A stretch of DNA of 64,000 nucleotides, from positions 1 through 64,000 of the forward strand of contig VCMS01000067.1 of the NCBI GenBank assembly GCA_022539475.1, given 5' to 3'. This DNA comes from Gracilaria domingensis (taxonomy: Eukaryota; Rhodophyta; Florideophyceae; Gracilariales; Gracilariaceae). Shown one piece after another: positions 1 to 10,493 of the stretch. Numbering within the stretch: the first letter of the stretch is position 1; each line of letters begins with the position of its first letter. A program made the translations under genes and the position numbers. The notes under the pieces were generated by a model, which was not told the origin of the DNA, did no database searches, and saw only the letters and a program-made list of their open reading frames with translations.

Positions 1-587
1 AAACTCATCAAACGCATCGACTCCGTATTGAACACAAAAGCGCTCGATGGAGGCCCTGTCATAACCAAGCTGTTGACCGACGCGTTGTCGTTTAAACGTG
101 CGAGTATCTTGAGTTTTTCAATAACAGTCGCGCTGTAATTGAACTACGTACTGCCGCCTTGCCCCACGTCTGTCTCTTCAGATCTTTGTTTTTGGCGAGG
201 GTCGTCCAGAATGTGGCAAGGGTCGTCCAGTAAATTTTTTGAAAAAATATCGAGATCAATTATTTCAAAATTTGAAGATAATTGCTTGGGCCGTCCAGAA
301 TCGCTGTGCAGTAAATACTGGTGGGTTTTCCACTCGTGCTAGTTCTTTAGTCGAGGCTACCTGAACGGTATTTCGCGAAGTCTAGGTTCAGTTTCCATTA
401 AGGTGCACATTACACGATACCTTCTGCGGAATGATACCCTGCAACGCATGGAATACTAGTGCTAGTACAGATGATGCCCATTATGAAATCATACGTTTTA
501 TTCGTATCTATTCTTCTATCGACCGCTTTTGCTAACCATATTCGCTATATACATGTACCATATCCCCATGATGGAGCGGGTGTAGGC
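1..587. other. No gene recognised
   Basis: I see no convincing coding frame, RNA gene or mobile element here. The short open frames have no familiar motif and no pattern of conserved residues. Confidence 0.5.
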
Positions 588-615
588 GCAATCTGCGGCG
601 GATGCCGCAGACTGC
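588..615. repeat. Short hairpin (12-bp arms)
   Basis: The arms GCAATCTGCGGC (588-599) and GCCGCAGACTGC (604-615) pair with one mismatch around a 4-nt loop (600-603). It lies about 45 bp before a double hairpin and is one of several unrelated near-perfect hairpins in the first 3.3 kb. Confidence 0.75.
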
Positions 616-658
616 ACGTCCCACCATCGGCTGTATCGGTAGAACAAATACGCACTCC

Positions 659-745
659 GAGAGGATGAGGCGCCGAAGCGCCTCATCCTCTCCGTTCCTC
701 ATGTAGGGAACCATGCCCAGATGCATGGTTCCCTACTTGAGGAAC
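659..745. repeat. Double hairpin: two adjacent palindromes
   Basis: The first hairpin has perfect 15-bp arms (659-673 GAGAGGATGAGGCGC; 678-692) around the loop CGAA. One base later a second hairpin begins, with 23-bp arms (694-716 and 723-745), one mismatch and the 6-nt loop CCAGAT. The two stems are unrelated in sequence. Two hairpins side by side recall the double-hairpin elements known from some fungal and algal organelle genomes; that comparison is only architectural. Confidence 0.85.
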
Positions 746-787
746 CTGCACCTGCAACTCGTGAGCTACGTCCGCATCAAAAGTCAT

Positions 788-1500
788 TTACCTGTATACG
801 CAAGCAGAAAGTATCCATAAGTTTGTCAATTCTCCGTTGGATGCATTTGAAATGCGATGGAACCTACCATTGATAAAACAAAACAGAAACGTTGAGCTAG
901 AAAAGTCGAGGGACCTAGTAACCCGCAAAAGGAAGAAGAAGAAGGAAAGGGATCGGTTAGATTACCAGCCCACCATCATCGCAAAGCGCGAAAGGTGTCG
1001 AAGCGAGAACTCACAAGCAAGGACACCAAGAATGCCCATGCAGCAAACATACCGCAAGATGCGATAAACGAAAGAGCAGTCTATGTCCCAACCAAGCACC
1101 AGAATCTCCTATCCCGAACAGTCAGACATCGATCTTGAGAGACGAAATGAAATTGGTGGTGTACCTGTGTACGCAAGCAGAAATTATCCATAAGCTAGTC
1201 AATTCTCCGTTGGATACATTTGAAATGCGATGGAACGTACCATTGATAAAACAAAACAGAAACGTTGCGTTAGAAAAGTCGAGGACCTATAACTCGCAAA
1301 AGGAAGAAGAAGAAGGAAAGGGATCGGTTAGGTTACCAGCCCACCATCATCGTAAAGCGCGAAAGGTGTCGAAGCGAGAACTCACAAGCAAGGACACCAA
1401 GAATGCCCATGCAGCAAACATACCGCAAGATGCGATAAACGAGAGAGCAGCCTATGTCCCAACCAAGTACCAGAATCGTCTATCCCGAACACTCAGAGAT
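788..1500. repeat. Tandem duplication, unit about 373 bp
   Basis: Two direct copies lie head to tail. The shared block starting near 791 (CCTGTATACGCAAGCAG) reappears at 1164 (CCTGTGTACGCAAGCAG), giving a 373-bp period. The copies share about 330 bp with only scattered substitutions and small indels. Each has an A-rich, Lys/Arg-rich reading frame in its middle, but the frame shifts between copies, so coding is not supported. The high similarity suggests a fairly recent duplication. No known transposon feature is seen in the unit. Confidence 0.8.
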
Positions 1501-1540
1501 TCAAGATCGCCAAGGAACCAACTTGGTTTGTTGCGCAGTA

Positions 1541-1603
1541 GGTCTAGCTTCTCGCGTCTTGGCGCTACTTTTGAAAAGTAGCGCAAGAGGCGAAGATAGA
1601 GCC
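1541..1603. repeat. Hairpin with perfect 11-bp core
   Basis: Core arms GCGCTACTTTT (1562-1572) and AAAAGTAGCGC (1574-1584) are perfect around one central base. Imperfect pairing continues outward (roughly 1541-1560 with 1585-1603), giving a stem of about 30 bp. It lies just after the second copy of the tandem duplication. Confidence 0.7.
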
Positions 1604-1872
1604 TATGGCGCAACGAAATGAACCATTGTTCGCGTACTTACAGTCGTCGCTTTGGGTTACCGGTTCCCGTTTCACCCTTCAATCGTTCTATATCTTGGAC
1701 AAATAGAAAAGTTGAGGGTGAAAACTTATTTCCTGCCGTTTGCATGTCGCAGAGCGCGAAGAACGCGTGAGGATTGGTTAGTTTAGAGCAAAGATACGTG
1801 GAAGGATATGGAAGAACGTACGAATAGACTGCACGGAATACATCCATGAGATACGGATGATGTCCGCTTTAT

Positions 1873-1901
1873 GGCGTTCTACTCCGGCGGAGTAGAACGC
1901 C
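1873..1901. repeat. Perfect hairpin (13-bp arms, 3-nt loop)
   Basis: GGCGTTCTACTCC (1873-1885), loop GGC, GGAGTAGAACGCC (1889-1901). The arms pair without mismatch. It is not embedded in any recognised gene. Confidence 0.8.
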
Positions 1902-2136
1902 CGACGGTAACGTATGTCGGACGCCCGGAGGCGCGGCGGCGGCGGCGGAGGGAAGAGATTTATTTTCTGTGCGAGACTGGACAGGTGTAAAGCGTACAAC
2001 GTTGCGAAACCACAGGTTTATAACCAGTGGTAGATAATACGAGAAGTACACCCTTGTGTTGAGGTCGACGTGTACCTACGTTCCTTTTGAACGAAAGCAC
2101 GTGATTTAAACTCAAAATATATTCTCCGTTCTCAGC

Positions 2137-4395
2137 ATGACGTCGATCTTGACTGTCGCTCGACCTCCTTCTCCCTTCTTACAACCATCCCTTGCAGTCT
2201 TTGTCGTCGTTTCTCGTTCATTTCTTCTTCCCATGGTCTACTACTGTACACATAAGAAGCGTGGGTGCCCCTTCGTTACTCGCCGAGGAGTCTTATCTCT
2301 TCAACAGCATGTCAACCATTGCCCGTTTCGTCTGAAAGCAGCGCTGGAAGACGACAATAGCCGCCCATTCGGAGAAGCAAGCGTCTCAAGCTTTCCGCGC
2401 CCGCGCCCGGCATCTTCCGAAACGGTCACTGCCCCTTGTCGCCTTCCCGAGCCTTCGGTGTCCGAGGACATCGTCGACCCCACTCCGTGCGCCCCTCCAT
2501 TCCGGACACTTCGCATTGTGTTTCTCCTTCCCCGGGTCCCGCGTCATTAGAGCGAGAACACGGAAGCAGTTCCCGCCCAGTGCCTTCTGAGGAGACCCTC
2601 GGTGATTTGCATATGGATTATCTCACGGTTTGTCTGGCTTCAGTAGCTTCCAACCTTGGTCATCGTGAGGCAGACGAGCTAATTGGGCTACTTCGGGACC
2701 CGCGATTCTCGCAAAGCGATTCAACGAGACCATAACAAGTTCCAAGCGCTGTACAGAACTGAAGAACGCCATTTTCGAACGATATGCCTCAAAGGACGGT
2801 TTCAATCGCAGAACTGTCTCGCCAGAAGGATGTAAGTTCAGCGCCACCATCTACACGAGAGACTCCGTTCAGACACTTGTTAAACAGCTCCAGTTGGCTA
2901 ACAACGAAAACACATTCTTCCACCCTATACCTCAGACCCACTCCACGAAATATCTCACCCCATGTCCGGCTCTCTCGCAAGAGACGCCACCTCAAAACTT
3001 AAGGAAGTAGTGAGGGCTCTTTGGATAGTAGAATAGTGTGGTACTCCCAAGAAATAAGTTAAAGGAATCTTTCGTAGGTCATCTGCAGGTATGCACCGAT
3101 AAGTCTTCAACAACTCTAAAGAAAACATCGGTTACTGCTTATCCTCTTCACCTCATCTTTCTCAACTTCTCCGACGAGCTACGACGTAGCGCATCGTGAT
3201 GACCTCACAGTAGTGGCATACTTTCCTACAACACTAGTACAGTTTTTCGCATCTGAACTTCAGATGCGAAAAACGGTACTTGAAGCAGACGCAATCCCAT
3301 TCCTCTCTAGGAAGTCTCTACGCGATTCCAGGATGCACATCCTTCAAGAATCTTTTCGTCAAATCTTGTAGCAAATTCTAAATCTAATGCAAAAAAGGTT
3401 TTCATTTCATCGGCGAAGACGCACTATATCGAGTGTGCCTTTTTCTGGCAAGTTTTGTGCGGATATTCTGAGGCTAAGGAATTCTGTCTACTCTTCATGA
3501 GACCAAAACGCAAAGCCCTTGTCGTAGCTGCAAATCCCTCCTCATCTTTATGCAGTAATGTTCTTACGTCATTCACTGGACCCTCTCAAAACCACACTAA
3601 ACTTTTAGTGATAGTTCTTGAAGAGTCAGAAAACATACTCAGTTATTCTCGAATATGCAAAGAAAGGCGAAGGAGAAAGAAGTTTACGTCGTGCAAGGGA
3701 GAGGAGATCTAAGTCGGATACTCTCATGCGTTCTAATTCCATATCTCTTATTCTGTCGTGCATCAAAACCTCCTTGACCGTAAGATTCATCCAGGGGTTA
3801 TTTCCATGCAGTCTGTTCGGAACAAGGAGAGCTCTCTTTGAACAGTTACGCAACTTGCATCTCGGCATATTGAAACCGATTAATACTCCAGAAATCGAGA
3901 GACTGTAGTCAGAGACCCTAAGCACTGCAATAGAATCATCCGCGTCACGTTCATTTCGAACGATACGTACTCAAATCCAGAACTTTACAAACGCAAATCT
4001 ATCCCCCATGCAATGCAATTTTCTGCCAGAGGTTTGCATATAGATTGTTTACGCCGAAGAAAGGCAGGTTACTGAATGGAACCTTCATTAAGGCAGATCT
4101 CCTTCGAATGATGGATGCCAAAACATACAAAGACATTGAAATGTTTTTGCTTTCATGATGGAATTCTTTGAAATCTGATAGCGAGCGCAGGACACGGCCC
4201 CAATCAGAACAATTTTCTCTCAGTACTCGGACGTGCTTGGACTACTTATAGTTCAATCGTGGCCCATGGTGTAGTGAAAGCTCTATTTTGTCTCTAAGGT
4301 GGCAGATTGAAGCCTTTAAATGCTCCTCGACAAAGTGGTCCGCAGCAATTCATAGCTTTGGAACTGGAACTCTGAAGTTTTATCACGGCTCTTAA
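2137..4395 (+). mobile_element. Decayed CACTA/Plavaka-like DNA transposon, copy 1
   Basis: The stretch from about 3210 to 4395 aligns by eye, in the same order, with the transposase gene at 39.4-41 kb (for example the shared run around TGAAGCAGACGCAAT at 3281 and 39473, and the segment encoding the 'HNLHLGI'-type motif near 3850 and 40015). It is riddled with frame changes and cannot encode a full protein. Upstream, 2137-3000 holds pieces of reading frame starting with a Cys/His cluster (YYCTHKKRGCPF...HVNHC), like the N-terminal zinc-binding segment of such transposases. Linking this upstream part to the same element is inference, because the copy at 39.4 kb lacks it. A palindromic insertion at 3236-3280 sits inside the homologous part. 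This is a clearly older and more damaged copy than the one at 39.4 kb. Confidence 0.65.
3236..3280. repeat. 22-bp-arm palindrome inserted in transposon copy 1
   Basis: Arms 3236-3257 and 3259-3280 pair around a single central base with one mismatch; the core is GTTTTTCGCATCTGAA. In the sister transposase copy near 39455-39475 the same place reads GCATCTGAAGCAGACGC without a second arm. The roughly 24 bp forming the right arm are therefore an insertion, and they are an inverted copy of the flank on the left. Confidence 0.8.
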
Positions 4396-5501
4396 CAGAA
4401 GAAGAACTAACACCATTGGCAGCATTTTACGGTATCTCTACAACACGTCGATTTATGTCTTCTCTTGTAATGTTGTTGACAGGCCTTGTTAATGGGAGCT
4501 GAAGCGATACGATTTCAATATTGGAACTATTGTCATGTGCTACGAGCCAAAGCACGCCGGGCTGAAGGGTTTTCATGACTACCATCTGTTTTGCTTTCAC
4601 CTACGACTCTTTTCGCGTTTTCCTTCCATAGAGTTTTAAACTGAATGAATTTAGCACATAGGAGCTGCTACAGCCCCCGTTCTCTAAACCTGTGAGGATC
4701 ATGTAGCAGTTAGCTTATCATGACTCCATTTAGTTCTTTTTAGTGTTCCGCAGAGATATCCACTACCACTATAATTCGGGATTCTATGGTCGTTGAAGGC
4801 CTTCATTGCTGTTTACCCGCCCGTCGTAACGAACCAATTAGATTCAGATATTAACATAAAACGCCAGAGCTGGTGCGCTCATGCTAGACGGTATTACTTC
4901 ATCTAAATCATCCGTAGAATTGTATATTCACCGGAAACAATGGTGGCGAGTATTTTAAGTAGCTACTAACTCTCGTTACTCTGTTTTTCTGCAGCTCATC
5001 CCGGCGCATTACCACTTTCGTGCGTGCGGCTGTTGAGGCGCTTTCATAGTTCGTCACTTTTCTGCATTGAGCAGTGTAAAAAGTGTCGTGTGTCAGTACG
5101 TACACAACTTGTAGCAAACGCATGGTCGTCAGTTTTTTACTAGGTCAGCATCAATTGGATACGAAAAATAGCTGAGTCTTGTCTGATGAATGTATATTGT
5201 GCTTGGAAAAAAAGGACTGTCAGTAATGCATCAAACTGTGTTTTGGGAGTGTCGAAAGGCTGAAAAATGGTTTTAAAATGTGTCCGCGAGCAGGGTTTTA
5301 GTGGATCTAGACTGATGCGAGTAATGTGTGCGCTCTCGAATTGTGCTTTTTAAGCGCTCATAATACTCGAGATATACTCTCATTTATGTACAGCCGGCGT
5401 TGTCTGTACAGTCCTTTTACCTCCCGCCATCCACGTGGCCAGCACTGTTCACGTGTTGGGGGGCGGGTACACCGTAATGAGTGCGGGAAGTGTCGAGGAA
5501 G
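4396..5501. other. No gene recognised
   Basis: About 1.1 kb between the decayed transposon and the foldback element. Short open frames only, on both strands, without motifs. Sequence from 4396 to about 4560 may be the eroded end of the transposon. Confidence 0.5.
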
Positions 5502-5897
5502 GTGTTTTGGGAGGTCTTGGCATGTGCCTAAACGTAGCCAGAATGTGCCCGCGGCCGTGGGAGGGGGGGGGGGGGGGTTGGTTGTGTTAGGGTGGCTACC
5601 CTAAAACAGCCGGACCCCCCGTCCGCGGCACGTTTTGGCTGGTTTTTAAAAAATGTGCTTTTTTATGCCCGCGGGTGGGGGGGGTCCGGTCGTGTTAGGG
5701 TAGCTACCCTAACACGACCGGACCCCCCCCCGCCCGCGGGCACGTTTTGGCCGATTTTTTGAAAAATGTGCGATTTTATGCCCGCGGGCGGGGGGTCCGG
5801 TCGTGTTAGGGTACCTACCCTAACACGACCGACCCCCCCCCTGCCCGCGGGCACGTTTTCGCCACATTCTGGTAGCGTCCACAGACCTCCCAAAACA
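5502..5897. mobile_element. Foldback element, copy A (three palindromic modules)
   Basis: The ends carry a perfect 16-bp inverted repeat, GTGTTTTGGGAGGTCT (5502-5517) and its complement (5882-5897). Between them lie three GC-rich palindromic modules of about 72-83 bp (5547-5629, 5667-5741, 5780-5851). Each runs GCCCGCGGG, G-run, TCCGGTCGTGTTAGGGTA, then the mirror image. Modules are separated by a spacer of the type ACGTTTTGGCCGATTTTTTG. There is no coding capacity. A related, more diverged module lies just outside at about 5931-6001. A second copy in opposite orientation with two modules is at 41056-41329. This fits a non-autonomous foldback/MITE-like transposon whose module number varies. 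Confidence 0.85.
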
Positions 5898-6423
5898 CAC
5901 CAAAGCACGCAACACCGTCCAAAACGTAATCTGCCCACGGCAGGGTGGTCAAGTTGTGTTACGGTAGCGACCCTAACACAACTTGACCTCGTCCGCTGCC
6001 AGTACATCAGAATGACATTATGAAATGTCTGACGAGGCGCGTCTGCAACGACCCGTCTCCAGCAAACCTTCTTCCGCAGGCAGGCAAAGTGGTGGAAGTT
6101 TCACCACTTTGGCTTGTGCTCCTACCAACCCTACACGCCTCGCTTCCCCGCCCTCACTTTGTACAGAACAAAAACTCGCTCGTTGTTTGTTTCGCACCGC
6201 CCTGAATTTCTCGCGAGTGCACCCACTCAACGCTTGCAGTCGTCCCGTCGTCCGTCGCGCGTGCTTCGCCGCAGCCGTCATCGCCGCCACCTCGCATGAG
6301 CGTAAATCACTGCTCAATGCTTCCGAAGCATGGAAGCATGGGAGTCCCATAAACGCCCATCAACTCCTCTTCAGTGAAGGAACCGTTGCAGCGCGGGGAG
6401 GAACAGCATACGGATGACCAGTA

Positions 6424-7690
6424 TCGTCATTGCATATTGCCGCCTTGAAGGAAACCATGGATGTCGTGGACAAGCTACAGCCGCACGGCACCGAAGTGCC
6501 TGAATCAACCAAAGATAAGGACGAAGGGTTGCGTATTGCCGCTCGGTGCGGACAGAGAGACAATTTGAACAAGCTGTTGCAGCCCAGCGCAGACGCGCAC
6601 TCTGCAACCGAAGATGGATGGAGTGCATTGCATTTTTTCGCCATGAACGGGCACATGTGCGTTGTGAACGAGCTGCAGCACGTCGTTGACGTCCAGAGTG
6701 CAACATAGCTGATGGGAATGTATTGCATTTTGCTACCTCGAGTGAACACCTGAACGTTGTGAGAGATCTATTTCAGCGCGGCTTGAAACCAGATGCTGCG
6801 ACCAATGCTGTCAGAATGCGGTGCATATTGTCGCCCCGAAACGAGCACATTGAAATGGTGAAGGAGCTGCTGCATCGCGGCGCGGACGTGCACAGTGCAG
6901 ATCACGACGGTAAGAATGCGTTGCATCATGCTGCCAGCGATGGAAACATAGAGATTAGGAAGGTTTTGCTGTAATTTGGTGTCGACTTGCACAGCGCAGA
7001 CAGCTTCGGTCGGAAAGTGCTGCATCATGATGCCGCATACGGACAGATTGAGATGGTGAAGGATCTGTTGCAGCACGGCTCGGACCTGCATGGCCTAGAG
7101 AACTATCGTCACAATGCACTGCATTTGAGCGCGGTAAAAGGGCACGTTGAGGTGTAGAAGGAGCTGCTGTTGTCACGTGGCGCCGACTTGTACAGCATAG
7201 ACAAGTACGATCGGAATGCGTTGCATCTCAGGGCGATGTATGGATACTTGGAGGTGATGAACGAGCTTCTGCAGCACAGTGTCGCACAGCGCAGACGATC
7301 TCGGAATGCGTCGCATCATGCCGCCCGGTACGGACACATGGAGGTGGTTAAGGTTGACGTGCACAGCGCAGACACTTTGGTCGAAATGTGTTGCTTATGC
7401 CACCCAAAACGGACACTTTGAGGTGGTAAAGAAGCTGCTGTAGCCCGGCACCGACTTGCACAGTGCAGACAACCATGTTCGGAATGCGTTGCATCTGACC
7501 GCGATGGACGGACACATAGAGATTACAAAGGAAATTCTGGAGCGCGGCGCCGACGTGAACAGTGCAGACATCTACGATAGCAATGCTTTTCATCTAGGCG
7601 CGATGAAGGGACACGTTGAGATGGTGAAGAAGCGGTTGCTGCAGTGCGGCTCCAATTTGCACTGTGCGGACAACTACGGTTCAAGGCGTT
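6424..7690 (+). pseudogene. Ankyrin-repeat protein gene relic
   Basis: About a dozen ankyrin repeats can be read, with the recurring pattern 'D-(L/V)-HSAD-x-x-x-RNALHLxAxxGHxEVVKELL'. They are spread over two or three frames and broken by stops at about 6706, 6972, 7156 and 7441 and by several frameshifts. At two of the stops (near 6972 and 7441) the repeat consensus (LLQHG) has Gln, so CAA/CAG to TAA/TAG changes explain them. Ankyrin repeats bind proteins; no second domain that would tell the function is visible. An open frame just upstream (ATG at 6025 to 6417) could be its 5' part, but that is not shown. The repeats are close copies of each other, so the array probably expanded before decay. 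Confidence 0.8.
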
Positions 7691-7772
7691 GGATCATGTG
7701 TAACTTATCCTTTCACCTTACAAGCTATCGGCGACTGGTTTAGTCCCATCTTTCGCATCGGTTATTGCGGTC

Positions 7773-9536
7773 TTGAAGCATCTGCACTGGGTATCGGAGG
7801 AACTAAGTTTTTGTTCGACTTCTGTGGGCGCAAGCACTGTTGCATCTTCTACTGCTAAGGTGACTAGAAAGTTCTATGATCCTATTGCGTTATGTGGAGG
7901 GATTGTGCCCCTGTGCTGCTTCACAGTAGCGAGAGAATCGTCATTTCTAATCCCGTTTGATATCAAAAGAACTCTGTTTCAGTCAACTTCTCTGGGCGTT
8001 TCGCAAGCGCTTCATTTGTTGCAGAAGCGTAATGAAATGTCAGGGGTTGCGAGTAACAGATCTTCTCGACACCAGCGTGAAAGCGAAACAAGGAAAGGGC
8101 GTATTCGACGTCAAAAGGTTCGAATCTATCGCGACCGAATCGTCGAATCGGCGATCAAGGTGATGAACATGTATTGCCCTCATGGTACAGTGCTAGAGGT
8201 CGAATAAATCAACGAGGATGGAGCAGGATTGGGACCTACTCTTTAGTTTTACATTCTTACCTCGAAAGAAATTCAGATGGTAGATCTGAAGCTTTGGAGA
8301 AGTAGCAGTTCGCAGACAATCAAAACGAAGGCAGAATCGGAAACGGCAACACACTTCATTCATCATATTCGAGATAATTTTCACGTCCCAGTTCGTCAGT
8401 CCTCTACACGACGAAGAAGTCGAAGGCAATCTAACACGAAACCGACAGTCGCAGTTCAGAGCGAGCCTCCAAGCTACGTAGTGCCTACTGGGACAGGATT
8501 TCTCCCTTCAGGCCTACCAGTAACGATTAGTGAAGCCCAGAAATCTGCGGCTTCGAAGACTTGCTCTTTGTTCCAATTCATTGGTCGTCCTCTGGGTAAG
8601 GCTGTTATTGACGGTCGCTTGCTGGATATGAGGTTTTAGAACACTTTCTCGGAACTTCTCCCGGCATACTGTCGAGTAATATTCGACAGCTGTGGGCCCT
8701 CACGTTCAGATTCATCAGGCTCGTCATCCATCCTGGAAAGTAGATTCGGAAGCAACAAACGCGACAGATTGGCGATCGAGATATAGATCGAAAGAAGGTG
8801 TGGCAGAGATACACTAGCGAGAAATCGGCTATGAAACTGTTGGATAATGTTGACCATCAACTCGCTGTTTCGCTGCAATCAATTATAAGAATGGTGGGTG
8901 ACAATGAAGGCGATTCGATACCAGCCCTTTGTCTGACATTTGTTTTGCCCGGTGATGATTCGATAGAACTTGTGAAAGGCGGAAGCAATATTGAAGTAAA
9001 TGAGCAGAATGCTGAAGAGTTCGTGAGAAGAGTGACATACCATGTGCTTTTTGGAGGTGTGTATCAGCAAGCTGAAACGCTTTTGAGAGGCTTGGGTGAG
9101 CTAATTGATATCACGAGTCTTCTAGTGTTCCGAAGCGCTGAACTTGAGTTGTTTTTCTGCGGTCCGCCATATGAGAAGTGGACTATGAACTTTTTGGTTC
9201 ATTCTACGCGATGTGATCATGGATTAAGCCACGAGAGCGCTGCGGTGAAGTACTTCCTACAACTTCTAACAGAATTGGATGAAGAAGATCAACAGCGTTT
9301 CATCCAATTTACTACTGGCTCTCCAGCTCTTCCTCTGGGGGGCTGAGCAAATTGCATCCCAGTCTAACAATTGTGCGACGTACCCCGGAAAGCGGGCACT
9401 CTCTGGACCAGTGTTTGCAACCGTGATGACTAGCACAAATTATTTCAAACTCCCGGAGTATAGTTCTTATGAGATTGCGAAGAAGCAGGTGCTTTACGCT
9501 GTTCGTGAAGGACAGAGGTCGTTCCATCTTTCTTAG
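7773..9536 (+). pseudogene. HECT E3 ubiquitin ligase relic, TRIP12/UPL3/UFD4 type
   Basis: The 3' part of a TRIP12/UPL3-type ubiquitin ligase is readable: a K-box-like stretch (GRIRRQKVRIYRDRIVESA), the HECT start (EDGAGLGPTL), a middle block with FVLPGDDSIELVKGG and LELFFCG, and the C-lobe ([16 protein letters not shown]) ending in the usual SFHLS. It carries stops at 8205-8207 (TAA), 8244-8246 (TAG) and 8637-8639 (TAG) and frameshifts near 8640-8800, 9340 and 9415. The catalytic Cys of the C-lobe (family motif TCxNYLKLP) is Ser here (codon AGC). The long N-terminal armadillo region (well over 1000 residues in the family) is absent; the ankyrin relic lies there instead. It cannot make an active ligase as read. 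Confidence 0.88.
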
Positions 9537-9615
9537 AGTGTTTCGAAAGTTAACGCTAGTCAACGGGCAAAGGGCCGGCAAAGAGTAAAGCTTTTTTCTG
9601 CTTACAAAAGTTGGT

Positions 9616-10459
9616 TTACCGAGCACAGTATACAGCGGGACTGACTGGGGGTGCTTCCAAGGACTTTGACTTCCTTCGTTCAACCAGCACGTCTATATTT
9701 GAAACTATCTCAGTTACTGTTAGCTTTCCGCTACGTACGGCTCCTTCCATTGAGGCAAAATACATTTGCTGGGTGAAGCCAACCGCTGCGGCCGGCGTGC
9801 GGAACAGAAAGAACGTGAGCAGCAGCAGCGTCACACTGTAGATCAGCGGTTCGTGTAGAGCCTCACGCGCGCTTCCCTCTCTCGACAACGCGCACGCCAA
9901 CGCGCTTCGCGCGGAGGTGGCAGACAAAAAGCCTGACACTACAGGCACAGCGGGGAACAACAGCGGCACGCAGGCGGCACACAGACGCGGGTCGGTGGTC
10001 GCGCTATACAGCGGCCACAACACAAGGAAAGCCGGCCCGCAACTGATTTGGATGATCTTCCTCGTCGTGCGCGAGAAAACCAGCCCAAGCGCTGTTACCC
10101 GTTGCCAGACGCCCAGCCAAAGCGTGACGGCGCCGACGATCGCCAGCGTGAGCTGCGCGTCGCACGACGCGTCAGCGAGCGCCGGCAGCATGAGCGCGCG
10201 CTTCGCGCCGCGCTGCAGGCAGGCGCGGCTTGCGAGGCGGCGGGGAATGAGCGCGATGCGATGGAGAGCGTGCGTGGCGGCGTAGAAACGGCCGGTCTGA
10301 AACGACGGAAGCGGCGAGAGGAAGCACGTCGCCCTCATGGCGGACGGCCGCGCGCACACCGTGAGGGTGCGACGCGGCGCGCGACAGCGGCGCGGCGTCG
10401 GCAGATGTTGGCGGACTGCGGAGGTCAGCACCTGAATCGGCAGCTGCGATCATTGCCAA
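9616..10459 (-). pseudogene. Phytol/farnesol kinase-like protein, 3' truncated
   Basis: The minus-strand frame begins near 10459 or 10431. After about 100 Arg/Ala-rich residues that could be a transit peptide come hydrophobic segments and the family signature RKIIQISCGPAFLVLWPLYS, then the PLIYSVTLLLLTFFLFR block. This pattern is typical of the VTE5/VTE6/FOLK prenol-kinase (CTP-dependent, membrane-bound) family. After that block the conserved C-terminal half ('CGGDGxADxxGRRFG') is missing and the frame runs into unrelated sequence beside the HECT relic, so it is truncated by roughly 100 residues. The first start is GTG; an ATG at 10453 opens another frame, so the true start is unclear. It lies head to head with the Notchless relic in a GC-rich patch. 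Family assignment is by motif only. Confidence 0.6.
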
Positions 10460-10493
10460 TATTCAGCTGGAGGAGGCGTCGCGACTCGCCTCC

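Noticed and set aside
5547-5851. Telomere-like TTAGGG arrays
   Set aside because: TTAGGG occurs only once per arm inside a palindromic module (TTAGGGTA...TACCCTAA) and is never tandem.
6025-6417. 130-codon frame as an independent gene
   Set aside because: No motif; it may only be a leader or first part of the ankyrin relic.
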